In this document: positions 26,701 to 34,939 of the stretch, piece by piece | Numbering within the stretch: position 1 is the stretch's first letter | Layout: each line of letters begins with the position of its first letter | Origin: Cypionkella sp049896245 | GTDB lineage: Bacteria; Pseudomonadota; Alphaproteobacteria; Rhodobacterales; Rhodobacteraceae | DNA length: 64,000 nucleotides | Reading direction: 5' to 3' | Assembly (NCBI RefSeq): GCF_049896245.1 | Contig: NZ_JAFCTX010000019.1 | Coordinates: forward strand, 19,400 to 83,399 | Notes under the pieces: generated by a model | What the model was told of the DNA's origin: nothing | Seen by the model: the letters and a program-made list of their open reading frames with translations, nothing else | The model's database searches: none | Made by a program: the position numbers and the translations under genes

Positions 26701-27300
26701 AAAGAAATGGATCATCGGGTAAAGAACCTGTTTTCCATCATTAGTGGCATGGTGTCACTCAGCGTGCGCTCGGCTCTGACGGCTGGAGATTTGGCCAAGA
26801 CAGTTCGCGGAAGGATCGCGGCACTCGCCCAAGCGCACGCCCTTATAAGAATAAACAAACCCGCGTCAGGCGCATCGCGCGAAACTACGCTCGAGGATCT
26901 CGTTCGGGCGATTGTGGAGCCCTATACGGATGCCGCAACCCCTGATGACGACATTCGGGTGGTGGTTCAGGGACCGCAGGTCATTTTGGGGACAGAATCC
27001 ACGACAGCAATGGCGCTCGTGTTGCACGAGTTAGCCACCAATGCTGCAAAATACGGTGCATTCTCAACACCACTAGGTCACATCAAGATTTCCTGGGTCA
27101 TCAAAAAGAACGAAATTGAGTTGTCGTGGCAAGAACGGGGTGGGCCGTCAGTCCTTGGGCCGCCTGCCAAGGAAGGCTTCGGAAGTGTCTTGGCCCGGCA
27201 CGGTATCGAAGGTCAGCTTCATGGCAATCTTGCGTTCATCTGGGACGCGGACGGGTTGACAGCAAATCTTTCGGCGACCGTGGAACGCCTTGCTCTGTAG
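23749..27300 (+). CDS. CheB-CheR-PAS-HWE histidine kinase fusion
   Basis: 1183 aa from the ATG at 23749. Order: CheB methylesterase domain at about 25-200 (GIGASAGGLEAF with catalytic Ser, VQHLSPDH with His, SGTGSDGT with Asp); CheR methyltransferase at about 215-480 (SAM motif VWVPGCATGHEAYTIA); coiled coil at about 670-725 with repeated N/S-E-E-L/M/Y units; PAS domains at about 735-970; HWE kinase from about 985 with phospho-acceptor box MDHRVKNLF, N-box HELATNAAKYGA and G-box GFGSVL. HWE kinases in alphaproteobacteria often feed the general stress response through PhyR. A response regulator gene follows after 33 bp. The input is unknown; no LOV cysteine motif is seen. Confidence 0.92.
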   Translation: MEKKAPKSAKTSGVSPTGLASGPAAPLIVGIGASAGGLEAFRSFFASTGQDTGMAYVLVQHLSPDHKSMLADLLGKSTSMPVIEAVDGLQVTANNVFVIPPDATMTISSGHLQVVKPAPPRHTRRPIDTFLQSLASDQGENAVCIILSGTGSDGTLGSAAIRENGGLTLAQAEYDSHALPGMPQSAAASGQVDEVLAVEAMPARLVKYRKHLHSVSVNKDDNGTRTDAAQHIATIFGALRARTGHDFLQYKEKTLLRRLQRRMQLLQIETTEAYIQRVRDQPEELDQLFRELLIGVTQFFRDPAAFEALNETVLKGLVANKGADETVRVWVPGCATGHEAYTIAILLREAIGNRRPKPKIQIFGTDIDDRAIAAARIGRYQSPIAGISPERMERWFKQQGNDAVIVPEIREMCVFSAHSIIKDPPFSKLDLISCRNLLIYIDPMMQDRVMRSFHYALKPGGRLFLGSSESVTRTAKLFSATDKKYRIFERRDTDGTVLPDLLMRSTAGDSKPVPAAPVTGFGDRIDKNARRAMEKYYPPHIVVDRNQQIVSFSGGAVGPYLEPSAGTPSFALYDILRKPLRAAVRAILQEVTATNAPVQKRDIPLRLAGLPHMVTLIAEPIGEAAEYIVLAFQDSGKAAPAETKAQKTKDANDSIHALEQELRTTRAQLMSTIDELEVTNEEMKSSNEEYQSVNEELQSSNEELETSKEEMQSINEELQTINVEMIGKTEMLTHLNSDIKNLLESTDIATLFLDEHLRINNFTRGIADIFSVRDTDIGRPITEIVSLLDYSALATDVKSVLRTLSPTTRPVTLKDATMSFEMRIRPYRTVDNVITGVVCTFVDVTLRDKIEAGIRESEKQFHALAESIPQLAWIMDAKGYIFWFNQRWFDYTNTTLEGMKGQGWRSVHDPAEVERVVKHLNHCVSTGEVWEDTFPLRGADGTYRWFLSRAQPIRDESGKIVRWFGTNTDVEDQRLSEKLQDLLLKEMDHRVKNLFSIISGMVSLSVRSALTAGDLAKTVRGRIAALAQAHALIRINKPASGASRETTLEDLVRAIVEPYTDAATPDDDIRVVVQGPQVILGTESTTAMALVLHELATNAAKYGAFSTPLGHIKISWVIKKNEIELSWQERGGPSVLGPPAKEGFGSVLARHGIEGQLHGNLAFIWDADGLTANLSATVERLAL

Positions 27301-27333
27301 GGCGTTGTTAACTATGGATAGGCGTCGTCACAA

Positions 27334-27738
27334 ATGGGAGAAATTCCGGTGCTAACGGGTTCTCTCGTGCTTGTTGCCGAAGACCAGATCTTCATCGCCA
27401 TGGATTTGGCGTTGGCGGTAGAGGATGCAGGGGGAGAGGTTGCGGGGCCGGTCGCCAGCGTTGAAAATGCACTAGCGCTGATCGAAAAGCGACCAATCAC
27501 CGCCGCAATTTTGGACTTCAATTTGACGGACGGCGATGTAACACTGGTCGTGATGCTGCTTCTGGACGCTAATATTCCGATAATTATTCAATCAGGGGTG
27601 GGCATTACGCCCCAACTGGCAATGCGTTTCCCCAACCTTGTCGTGTACATAAAACCCTACGATTCTGCCGATCTGGTTTCCAAACTGGCGGTGCTGATCG
27701 CGGCAAAGCGTAGCCATGCTGAAAACTGGACCGAGTAA
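27334..27738 (+). CDS. Single-domain response regulator
   Basis: 134 aa, a receiver domain without output. Acidic pair in VLVAEDQ, phospho-acceptor Asp in AAILDFNLTDGD, and the conserved Lys in YIKPYD. The usual Thr/Ser before Lys (IIIQSGVG) is present. It resembles the stand-alone regulators paired with HWE kinases. It is 33 bp downstream of the kinase fusion and is its likely partner or phosphate sink. GGAG lies 7 nt before the ATG at 27334. Confidence 0.88.
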   Translation: MGEIPVLTGSLVLVAEDQIFIAMDLALAVEDAGGEVAGPVASVENALALIEKRPITAAILDFNLTDGDVTLVVMLLLDANIPIIIQSGVGITPQLAMRFPNLVVYIKPYDSADLVSKLAVLIAAKRSHAENWTE

Positions 27739-27797
27739 CGAATCGTGAACGCCCGCCCGAGCAACCTCAATCCATTTCGCCAGAAAGCTGCCCGGAA

Positions 27798-28100
27798 TTA
27801 CAGACAGACCGATGCAGCCAGCACAGCTACCATCGTCCAGATCGCCGCAATCAGCGCTGTCCCTGCAATCGCAATAGCCGTCGACTGGATGAAACGTGAC
27901 CGCGAGGGCGCGTATAAGACTGCCATCAGGCAGAGCATCTGCACAGCAATCGTGACGCACCATGCGGCCAGCAGAACCGGGCGGGCCTCCAAGTCATCAG
28001 GCCAGTGGCGTGAACAGGACAGTCCTTGAAGGGCATACACAGCGCTGAACCCGGTAATCCAGAGAGAAATGGGCAGCGACAAGCGCAGAATTTCGATCAT
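27798..28100 (-). CDS. Small membrane protein at end of oxidase operon
   Basis: 100 aa with three hydrophobic helices (about 6-24, 42-62 and 78-98) and a SCSRHWPDDLEARP loop. Its ATG overlaps the stop of the subunit I/III gene (ATGA at 28097-28100), so it is translated with the oxidase and may be an accessory or subunit IV-like component. Family not recognised. Confidence 0.7.
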   Translation of the reverse strand: MIEILRLSLPISLWITGFSAVYALQGLSCSRHWPDDLEARPVLLAAWCVTIAVQMLCLMAVLYAPSRSRFIQSTAIAIAGTALIAAIWTMVAVLAASVCL

Positions 28101-30601
28101 CCAAAAGCTCCCGGTAGCCACGCCGCCGCCAGCGCGACAAGCCCGGTCGCGGCAGTGAAATCGGCCCACAGCGCCACAATCCGCACCTCGCCAATGCGAG
28201 CGGGCGAGGCATACCCTGCGGCCACCCGCGCAGCCAGAAAGCACAGCATGATCGCTGACAGGAAAGTGTGCAGCCCGACATGGCCCGCCAGCAACCACAG
28301 CGTGGCGTCATAGGCATGACTGGCGGGGTCGGGGCGATCCAGAATCACCGTTGCGGCAGCGACAGACAGCGCCAGAGCGCCAACAAGTCCGAGGCCCAAT
28401 GCGGCCCATGCAGCGTGACTGCGCCTTATCGCACGCATCGCAAGGCGCGGCCCTACAGTAAGCGCCAACGCACCCGTCAGCGCAAGGGCAACGGCCCAAA
28501 GTTGGGGCTGAAGATAGGACTGCGGCGGCCAGTTCGGGGCCACGGTCCACAGGAACGCGTAGCCGAACAGCAGTGATCCGAAATGCACCCCGTCTGCCAG
28601 CAGCAAAAACAAAGATCCCCACCAGCCCGGCGGGTCAGCACTTTCGGATGCCGGCGGCAGCATCGCACCGTGCCCCGCGTCAACCAGCCCCTCGTCCACA
28701 CGCGATCCCAGACCCCACGCCCATACCAGCGCGAGCGCGATCACGCCCACCAACGCAAGCCCCGCGACAAAGTAGGCGTCGAACAGGGGGGCCAAAAACG
28801 ATGTGCTGGTGACCACCGCCAGCAGGAAGGGAAGCACTGAATTGCCCGGTAGCACCACCACTTGGGCAGGCACGCCCCGCGCAGTTGACACGATCAGGTT
28901 TTCACGGCGGTTGCGCTGTGTGTCACCAAGATAGCCCTCGCCCCGCGCAATGCGCAGCGCCAGTTCCGGGTCGTCGTGCAGTGGATAGCGGCCCCGCACG
29001 ATGGGGATCGACGCAAACCCGTAGGCAGGCGACGGTATCGCCGCCGCCCATTCCAGCGTGCCCGCCTCCCATGGGTTGCGCCGCCCGCGCACCGCGACAA
29101 ACGCATTCACCGCCACATCAAGGATAATCAGCGCAAAGCCGATGGCCATCACGAAGGATGCCATAGAGGCCACGAGGTTCAATGCCGTCCATCCCTGATC
29201 TGCATCATAGGTCCAGGTGCGCCTGCGTTGACCCAGCAGCCCCGCCATGTGAACCGCAAGGAAGGTGATGTGGAACGAAGGCACCACGAGCCAGAACGCC
29301 ACCTCGCCCAGCCTGAAAAAACGTGTGCTTCCCGTCAGCAGGGGCAGAAAATAGTATATGGCGGCCACCATCGGAAACACATAACCGCCGATCAGGACGT
29401 AATGCAGATGCGCCACCACAAAGTGGGTGTCGTGGACCTGCCAGTTGAACGGCACCACGGCCAGCATCACGCCCGTCAGCCCGCCGATCACAAAGGTCGC
29501 AAAGAACCCCATGATCCACAGCATCGGCAACTCCATCCGGGCGCGGCCTTTCCACAGAGTGCCTATCCATGAAAAGATCATGACCGATGTCGGCACAGCG
29601 ACCAGCGTCGAGGCGGCGGAAAAGAACGCGAGCCCCAGGTGCGGGATGCCGGTGGTGAACATGTGGTGGACCCAGAGGCCAAAGCTGAGCACTGCCAGCG
29701 ACACCGCCGCCGCCACAACCCAGCCGTAGCCAAGCAGGTTTGTGCGCGCCATCACCGGCAAGATGGTGGCGATCATGCCTGCGGCGGGCAGAAAGATGAT
29801 ATACACCTCCGGGTGGCCAAACAGCCAAAACAGGTGCTGCCACAAAAGCGGATCGCCGCCGTTTTCCACCTGAAAGAACGGCCAGTCGAGCGCGCGTTCG
29901 ACCTCCAGCAACAGCGATCCCAGGATCATTGGCGGAAACGCCGTCAGGATCATCACCGACACCACAATGATGTACCACGCAAAAATCGGCATCCGCGACA
30001 GGCTCATCCCCGCCGCGCGATACCGCAGGACGGTCACGATCACCTCGATAGCCGTCGCGATGGCCGATACTTCGATTGACGTGATGCCCAGCAGCCAGAC
30101 ATCGGCCCCGATCCCCGGCGAGAATGCGGCGGATGACAGCGGCGGATACATGAACCAGCCGCCATCCGGGGCAAGGCCCATCAGCATGGCGATAATGACC
30201 GCAGAACCGCCAAAGATATAGACCCATAGCCCGTAGGCCCCAAGGCGGGGAAACGCCAGATCGCGGGTGCCCAGCATGCCCGGCAGCAGCAGCATCGACA
30301 TCGCCTCGAAAAACGGGATGGCGAACAGAAACATCATCACGGTGCCATGCATGGTGAAGATCTGGTTGTAGACCTGCGGTTCCATGAAGGCCGAGTTTGG
30401 CGTGGCCAGCTGTGCGCGGATCAGCATTGCAAGGATGCCGCCAATGACAAAGAATGTGGTCGCGACGATCAGGAACAGGATGCCGATGTCGTTGTTATTG
30501 CTGGTGGTGAACCAGCCGCGAAAGCGCGGGTCGGATCCCCATATCCGCGCCAGTGCCCGGTGCAGGCGCAGGGCGGTGCCGCGTTTTGGCGCGTCGGTCA
30601 T
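28097..30601 (-). CDS. Heme-copper oxidase subunits I and III fused
   Basis: 834 aa. Residues 1-~560 are subunit I: low-spin heme His in FTMHGTVMMF, CuB His and cross-linked Tyr in WLFGHPEVYIIFLP, CuB pair LWVHHMFTTG, and heme ligands in DTHFVVAHLHYV. From about residue 590 a linker leads into a subunit III-like half (GSLLFGYAFLWTVAPNWPP ... AGHVGLHTFLSAIML). Subunit I+III fusions are known in caa3-type oxidases. The start overlaps the stop of subunit II (ATGA). All proton-pump core ligands I could check are present. The donor is discussed under subunit II. Confidence 0.93.
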   Translation of the reverse strand: MTDAPKRGTALRLHRALARIWGSDPRFRGWFTTSNNNDIGILFLIVATTFFVIGGILAMLIRAQLATPNSAFMEPQVYNQIFTMHGTVMMFLFAIPFFEAMSMLLLPGMLGTRDLAFPRLGAYGLWVYIFGGSAVIIAMLMGLAPDGGWFMYPPLSSAAFSPGIGADVWLLGITSIEVSAIATAIEVIVTVLRYRAAGMSLSRMPIFAWYIIVVSVMILTAFPPMILGSLLLEVERALDWPFFQVENGGDPLLWQHLFWLFGHPEVYIIFLPAAGMIATILPVMARTNLLGYGWVVAAAVSLAVLSFGLWVHHMFTTGIPHLGLAFFSAASTLVAVPTSVMIFSWIGTLWKGRARMELPMLWIMGFFATFVIGGLTGVMLAVVPFNWQVHDTHFVVAHLHYVLIGGYVFPMVAAIYYFLPLLTGSTRFFRLGEVAFWLVVPSFHITFLAVHMAGLLGQRRRTWTYDADQGWTALNLVASMASFVMAIGFALIILDVAVNAFVAVRGRRNPWEAGTLEWAAAIPSPAYGFASIPIVRGRYPLHDDPELALRIARGEGYLGDTQRNRRENLIVSTARGVPAQVVVLPGNSVLPFLLAVVTSTSFLAPLFDAYFVAGLALVGVIALALVWAWGLGSRVDEGLVDAGHGAMLPPASESADPPGWWGSLFLLLADGVHFGSLLFGYAFLWTVAPNWPPQSYLQPQLWAVALALTGALALTVGPRLAMRAIRRSHAAWAALGLGLVGALALSVAAATVILDRPDPASHAYDATLWLLAGHVGLHTFLSAIMLCFLAARVAAGYASPARIGEVRIVALWADFTAATGLVALAAAWLPGAFG

Positions 30602-31299
30602 GGTGAGCCTTCCTGCAGGAATGTGGCCCAGGACGCCGGATCATGCGCCTCGACCGTGAACACATGCTCCCGGTAACCCTGCCCGCTGAATTCAGCACTT
30701 TGACCATCATATGTGCCCGGGTCTGCGGCCTCGATCCGCAGCACGTTCACATGGCCGGGGATCGCATCAAGTTTGCCCGCCAGCTGCGGAACCCAGAACG
30801 AATGGATCACATCGGTGCTGGTGATCTCGACATTCACCGGGCGGCGTGCGGGAATGTGCAGCACGCCCTCGGTCGCGGGCACGGGGGTGTCGGCATAGCG
30901 AAACGTCCAGGCCCATTGCCGCGCCTCGGCCTGAACGGTTACCAGATCGGGCGTATCGCGCGGCAACAGCCGCTCACCAATCACAAGGCCGTATCCCGTC
31001 AGCACGGCCAGCGTTACCAGTGGAAAGCCAAGCCCAAGGCCCCACATCCAGACACGCGCCCCGCGCTCGTCCTCGCCGTGAACCGACGGACTGGCGGGGC
31101 GAGACAGGGCGGCAAACAGCAAGGCCATAACCAACAGAAAGATCGCCACCCCGCCAGCCAGCATGATCCACCACAAATCGGCGATGGTCCGGGCTGCCGG
31201 ACCCGCCGGGTGCAACATCGAAAGCCGTTCCTGGCAACCAGTTGCAATCTGAAGCGTTGTCCCAAGCACAAGGCCGCGAAGGAGTTTCGGGTGACACAA
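30598..31299 (-). CDS. Oxidase subunit II lacking CuA ligands (quinol-oxidase type)
   Basis: 233 aa if started at the TTG at 31299, which gives a lipoprotein signal ending IATGC; ATG 31218 and GTG 31269 are alternatives. After the lipobox, LHPAGPAARTIADLWW and two TM helices are typical of subunit II. The cupredoxin domain has IHSFWVPQLAGKLDAIPG, but where CuA oxidases carry C-x3-C and H-x2-M it reads GQSAEFSGQGYREHVF, with Ser for both Cys. This is the state in ubiquinol oxidases (CyoA). It is therefore probably not a cytochrome c oxidase, despite resembling one overall. No heme c motif is seen. Confidence 0.82.
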   Translation of the reverse strand: MCHPKLLRGLVLGTTLQIATGCQERLSMLHPAGPAARTIADLWWIMLAGGVAIFLLVMALLFAALSRPASPSVHGEDERGARVWMWGLGLGFPLVTLAVLTGYGLVIGERLLPRDTPDLVTVQAEARQWAWTFRYADTPVPATEGVLHIPARRPVNVEITSTDVIHSFWVPQLAGKLDAIPGHVNVLRIEAADPGTYDGQSAEFSGQGYREHVFTVEAHDPASWATFLQEGSP

Positions 31300-31812
31300 A
31301 AGATGAAGCAAGTGGCAGAGGATATTGCCCCGTTTGAGGACCCTATCGTCAACGACCCCGCCTTTCAGCAAACCGAAAGCCGCGTCGCGATCTGGGGTCA
31401 TCCGTTGCATGCCATGACCGTGGCCTTTCCGGTGGCCCTGACGTTCTGTGCCTTTGGCGCGGACCTGCTGTATTGGTGGTCGGGTCAGGGAAACTGGGCT
31501 TGGGCCGCGCTTTGGGCCACCGGCACCGCCTTTCTGTTCGGCCTGCTTGCCGGGGCCAGCGGCGCAATGGAATTGCTGATGGTCCCCGGCATCCGCATCC
31601 GCGCCGCAGCCTGGACCCATTTCGTCATCGCCGTGATGCTTCTGTCCCTGCTCGGCCTGAACTGGGGGTGGCGGCTGACTGGATACGAGTCCGCCATTCT
31701 GCCTTGGGGCATGCTCATGTCCGGCTTTGCGGTCATCGTGGTGGCGGCGACGGGTTGGCATGGCGGAAAGCTCGTTTTCGACTATGGATTGGGAGTATCA
31801 AAGGGCAACTGA
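31291..31812 (+). CDS. DUF2231 membrane protein
   Basis: 173 aa from a GTG with AAGGAG 7 nt upstream. An N-terminal soluble part is followed by IWGHPLHAMTVAFPVALTFC, the DUF2231 signature with paired His, and four TM helices. DUF2231 proteins often accompany oxidase and CtaG/CopD genes; a heme or metal role is suspected but unproven. It lies on the opposite strand to the oxidase genes: its start overlaps the proposed start of subunit II and its end overlaps the CopD-like gene by 31 bp, so the arrangement is very compact. Confidence 0.85.
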   Translation: MTQKMKQVAEDIAPFEDPIVNDPAFQQTESRVAIWGHPLHAMTVAFPVALTFCAFGADLLYWWSGQGNWAWAALWATGTAFLFGLLAGASGAMELLMVPGIRIRAAAWTHFVIAVMLLSLLGLNWGWRLTGYESAILPWGMLMSGFAVIVVAATGWHGGKLVFDYGLGVSKGN

Positions 31813-32291
31813 CGCCCCAATGGTTGCATAAGCCACGACGGTATCGGCAGTTCGCCCAGTTCGGGCTTGGCCAGAACAAGAAACAGGACGCCGACCACGA
31901 GACTGAAAATGAGGATCGTTGGCACCAGCGGCTCTGGCGGGTCGTGTGCGCCTTCGGTTTCGGCCACGGCTATGATCGTGTGGCCGATCCATGCGTGCAT
32001 CGCGACAAGCCCAGTCACGAGGACTAGCTTCACAAAAATCCAAACGGTGAAAATCTCACGTATGAAGATAAGGGCTGATCCGGTGAAAATTGCCAAAATC
32101 GCCACGGGGGTTATGACCCAAACATAACCAAAATGCGTGGCGCGACGGATCTGTGCGAATTCGGCCTGCACGATGGCGCGGTCGTGGCGGGCCAGCATCC
32201 GGGGTAAGGCGATCAGGCCAGCAACCCAGACTGCGACAAAGCTAAGGTGCAGCGCCTTGAGGTGCGGGACCAGTCCTTCAGCCCAGATCAC
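31782..32291 (-). CDS. CopD/HemJ-like membrane protein
   Basis: 169 aa from a GTG that overlaps the CtaG stop (GTGA). Four to five TM helices with conserved His in LKALHLSFVAVWVAGLIALPR, then FGYVWVITPVAILAIFTGSAL and LVAMHAWIGHTI. This belongs to the CopD/UPF0093 (HemJ) superfamily. Beside CtaG and an oxidase, a role in copper or heme handling is plausible. A longer open frame reaching 32372 is not supported. Confidence 0.8.
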   Translation of the reverse strand: MIWAEGLVPHLKALHLSFVAVWVAGLIALPRMLARHDRAIVQAEFAQIRRATHFGYVWVITPVAILAIFTGSALIFIREIFTVWIFVKLVLVTGLVAMHAWIGHTIIAVAETEGAHDPPEPLVPTILIFSLVVGVLFLVLAKPELGELPIPSWLMQPLGRQLPFDTPNP

Positions 32292-33025
32292 AGTGGTTCT
32301 CCCATGTGACGCCACGCTCGCCGCGCCAGCATGGCGCCCCAAACTGCGAACGGCAAACCTGCGGGCATCCACATGATCAGGCCGCCAAGCTGCTGGTCAG
32401 ACAGCGGCGACAGACCCCATAACAGCGGGGCCACAGCGTGGGTTGCATAGACGGCATTCGGCGCAAGAGTCAGGATCGCGCCCAGCATCCCCATCGCAAG
32501 GTAGGCCAGAAACACCCACCCCACGCCCGACCCGGCGGGTTGCGAAAATGCGGCACGCCAGAAGAGATATGCAGACCCAAACAAGGTCGCCTGCACGACC
32601 CAGTAGAGCGCCATATGCCCCAGTGCCGCATCATAGGCGGCGGGCGCATGCCAAAGCCACAGCGCGGCGGTGGCCAAGAGAAAAGGCAGCCCGACGCCCG
32701 TTGTCGCCCGCGCCGGGCGCGAGAGTGCAAAAAGCGGGGCCGCAACCGCCACAAGAAGAACGTGATGTACCACCCGCGCCGAAAACAGCGCCGACGACAG
32801 CGCGCAAAGCGGCGACAGGAACGCAAATACCAATACGATGATACCCGCAGCGCCGGGCCGGGTGCGCCCTGCCCACAGCGTCAGCGCCACCAAAATGGCC
32901 AGTGCCCAAGGATCAAAGTTCCAACGCGCCAATAAGTCGGCCGGGTTTGGCGCAGGGCCGCAATAGCTGCCCTGCCAACTGTTCACGGTGTGGCCCGCAA
33001 TATAGGTGTGGCGATCCTCATACAT
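32288..33025 (-). CDS. ctaG: Oxidase assembly protein CtaG (caa3 type)
   Basis: 245 aa, about seven TM helices. HHVLLVAVAAPLFALSRPAR, ALWLWHAPAAYDAAL and LGGLIMWMPAGLPFAVWGA are typical of the caa3_CtaG family (PF09678), polytopic proteins needed for CuB assembly in heme-copper oxidases and unrelated to Cox11. Its ATG abuts the stop of the PQQ dehydrogenase gene, so it is in the same transcript. Confidence 0.88.
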   Translation of the reverse strand: MYEDRHTYIAGHTVNSWQGSYCGPAPNPADLLARWNFDPWALAILVALTLWAGRTRPGAAGIIVLVFAFLSPLCALSSALFSARVVHHVLLVAVAAPLFALSRPARATTGVGLPFLLATAALWLWHAPAAYDAALGHMALYWVVQATLFGSAYLFWRAAFSQPAGSGVGWVFLAYLAMGMLGAILTLAPNAVYATHAVAPLLWGLSPLSDQQLGGLIMWMPAGLPFAVWGAMLARRAWRHMGEPL

Positions 33026-34939
33026 TCACTCCTTCGGTGGCAGGCGGTAGGCGACCACCTGATCAGCAACCTGCGGTTTCAGGATGGAGTTGCCCCCGAC
33101 CGCCCAGACCACATAATCGGCACCCTGATGCGTAAACACCGCCGGTATCGACACCGCAGGTGCAGCGACAAGATCTGACCACAGTTCTTTTCCCGTGGCG
33201 GCATCCAGCGCCCGCACCCGGTTATCCATCGACGCGCCGATCATGATAACCCCACCCGAGGTCAGAACCGGCCCGCCCAACGTAGGCGATCCCCATGATC
33301 GCAGGCCGTAAAAACCCCACTGCTGCGCCAGCCCGAACGGCACCTCATAAAGCCGATCGCCGGTGTTCAGATCATAAGCCGAAAACGTCCCGTAAGGCGG
33401 TTTCCAGCACGGCAGCCCAAGGGATGTGCGCCATTCAAACAGTTCAATGCCGTAAGGAGAGCCTTCCTGGGCATAAAACCCCGCCTCATTGCCACTGGGG
33501 TCACTGCCATCTGCCGTCGCGGCCTTCACCTCGGCCGCATAATCTGCGCGCGGGATCAAACGGATCACCTGAACTACCTGCGAGGTGTTCACATACAAAA
33601 TACCCGTGCGCGGATCGACCGCCGCCCCGCCCCAATTGTTGCCGCCTGCGGTCGCGGGCCAAAGGAAAGTGCCTTGCACGGACGGCGGGGTATAAAGCCC
33701 CTCATAGCGATAGGTTTCCCGGTCGCGCGAACATTGACCAAAAGAAAGCGCATCGGCCAGCGGCCAGACCTCGGGCAGCGCCGCGTGGTTGATGGTGGGC
33801 TTTGGCACATCGGCAAAGGGCTGGGTTGGCGACAGTTGCTCGCCATCCGCATCGCTGGCTGGCACCGCGCGCTCCTCGACCGGGAAAAGGGGTTGGCCGG
33901 TGCGGCGGTCCAGCACGAAGATGAAGCCTTGTTTGGTCGTCTGCACCAATGCGGGAACCTTCTGGCCGTCGCGCGTCAGTTCAACCAAAGTCGGTGCCGA
34001 CGGCGTGTCATAATCCCAGACATCATGGTGAACATGCTGAAAGCTCCACTCGACCTCACCCGTATCAATGCGGATCGCGGTGATAGATGTCGCCAGCGGA
34101 ATCGGTGCAGTCCGGTTGCCGCCCCAATAGTTGGGCGAGGGCGATGACACAGGAACATAGACAAGGCCAAGGTCCGCATCGACTGACATTGACGACCATA
34201 TATTCGCCGTGCCGGTCACCGGGATCAATTCGGGCGGAATGAACCCTGTGTCCCATTTCAATGCGCCCGTGCGAGCATCGACCGCGATCAGGTTTCCGGG
34301 CGGCTCCACGGAATAGGCCCAGTCTTTGCCAGACCAGCCAATCAGAATCGTATCTCCGACCACTGTAGGAGGCTGCAACAATGAAAACGGAAAGACCGCG
34401 TTCGTCTCGTTCCATTTGTTGACGTTCAGCACGCCATTGTCGCCAAACTCTGTGCAGGGCATGCCGGTATCAGCATCTACCGCATGCAGCGTCGCATCCA
34501 TCGTCCCGATCAGAACACGCTTTTCGCAAGGCCCGTCAGTTCCGCTTTCCCAATAGGACACACCCCGGTTTTTCAACGCAGGTTGAGTCAACGCTTCAAG
34601 CGTCGATTTGGTATCATAACTCCACCGCTCGGCCCCCGTTGCAGGATCGAGCGCCAAAATGCGGTAGAATGGCGTGCCAAGATACAGCGTTTCGTTGGCG
34701 TAGATCGGTGTGGCCGACCATACCGTGGCAGGCACATCACCCGACCCGTCCGACACATCGCCGGTGCGCACTTCCCATGCACGTTCCAGCGCAGGTATGC
34801 TTTCCGGCGTCAGCGTGGCGGCATCGGAAAATTTCGTAGCGGCAAGATCACCATTGAACGTGCTCCAGATCGGCTGATCGGCAAGCGCGGGTGCTGCGGA
34901 AAATGCGAAGAACCCCACCATAAAAGCATTTGATTTCAT
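33026..34939 (-). CDS. PQQ-dependent membrane-type dehydrogenase, catalytic part
   Basis: 637 aa with an N-terminal signal peptide (FFAFSAAPALA). Eight-bladed quinoprotein propeller: WSTFNGDLAATKFSDAATLT, RAWEVRTGD, HVHHDVWDYDTPSAPTLVEL, WPATAGGNNWGGAAVDPRTG and GFYGLRSWGSPTLGGPVLTS match the periplasmic part of membrane glucose dehydrogenase (Gcd) and relatives. Gcd normally has five N-terminal TM helices in the same chain. Here they are missing and a separate 4-TM gene overlaps the start (ATGA). Electrons would go to ubiquinone. The substrate may be glucose or another polyol/sugar. Confidence 0.9.
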   Translation of the reverse strand: MKSNAFMVGFFAFSAAPALADQPIWSTFNGDLAATKFSDAATLTPESIPALERAWEVRTGDVSDGSGDVPATVWSATPIYANETLYLGTPFYRILALDPATGAERWSYDTKSTLEALTQPALKNRGVSYWESGTDGPCEKRVLIGTMDATLHAVDADTGMPCTEFGDNGVLNVNKWNETNAVFPFSLLQPPTVVGDTILIGWSGKDWAYSVEPPGNLIAVDARTGALKWDTGFIPPELIPVTGTANIWSSMSVDADLGLVYVPVSSPSPNYWGGNRTAPIPLATSITAIRIDTGEVEWSFQHVHHDVWDYDTPSAPTLVELTRDGQKVPALVQTTKQGFIFVLDRRTGQPLFPVEERAVPASDADGEQLSPTQPFADVPKPTINHAALPEVWPLADALSFGQCSRDRETYRYEGLYTPPSVQGTFLWPATAGGNNWGGAAVDPRTGILYVNTSQVVQVIRLIPRADYAAEVKAATADGSDPSGNEAGFYAQEGSPYGIELFEWRTSLGLPCWKPPYGTFSAYDLNTGDRLYEVPFGLAQQWGFYGLRSWGSPTLGGPVLTSGGVIMIGASMDNRVRALDAATGKELWSDLVAAPAVSIPAVFTHQGADYVVWAVGGNSILKPQVADQVVAYRLPPKE

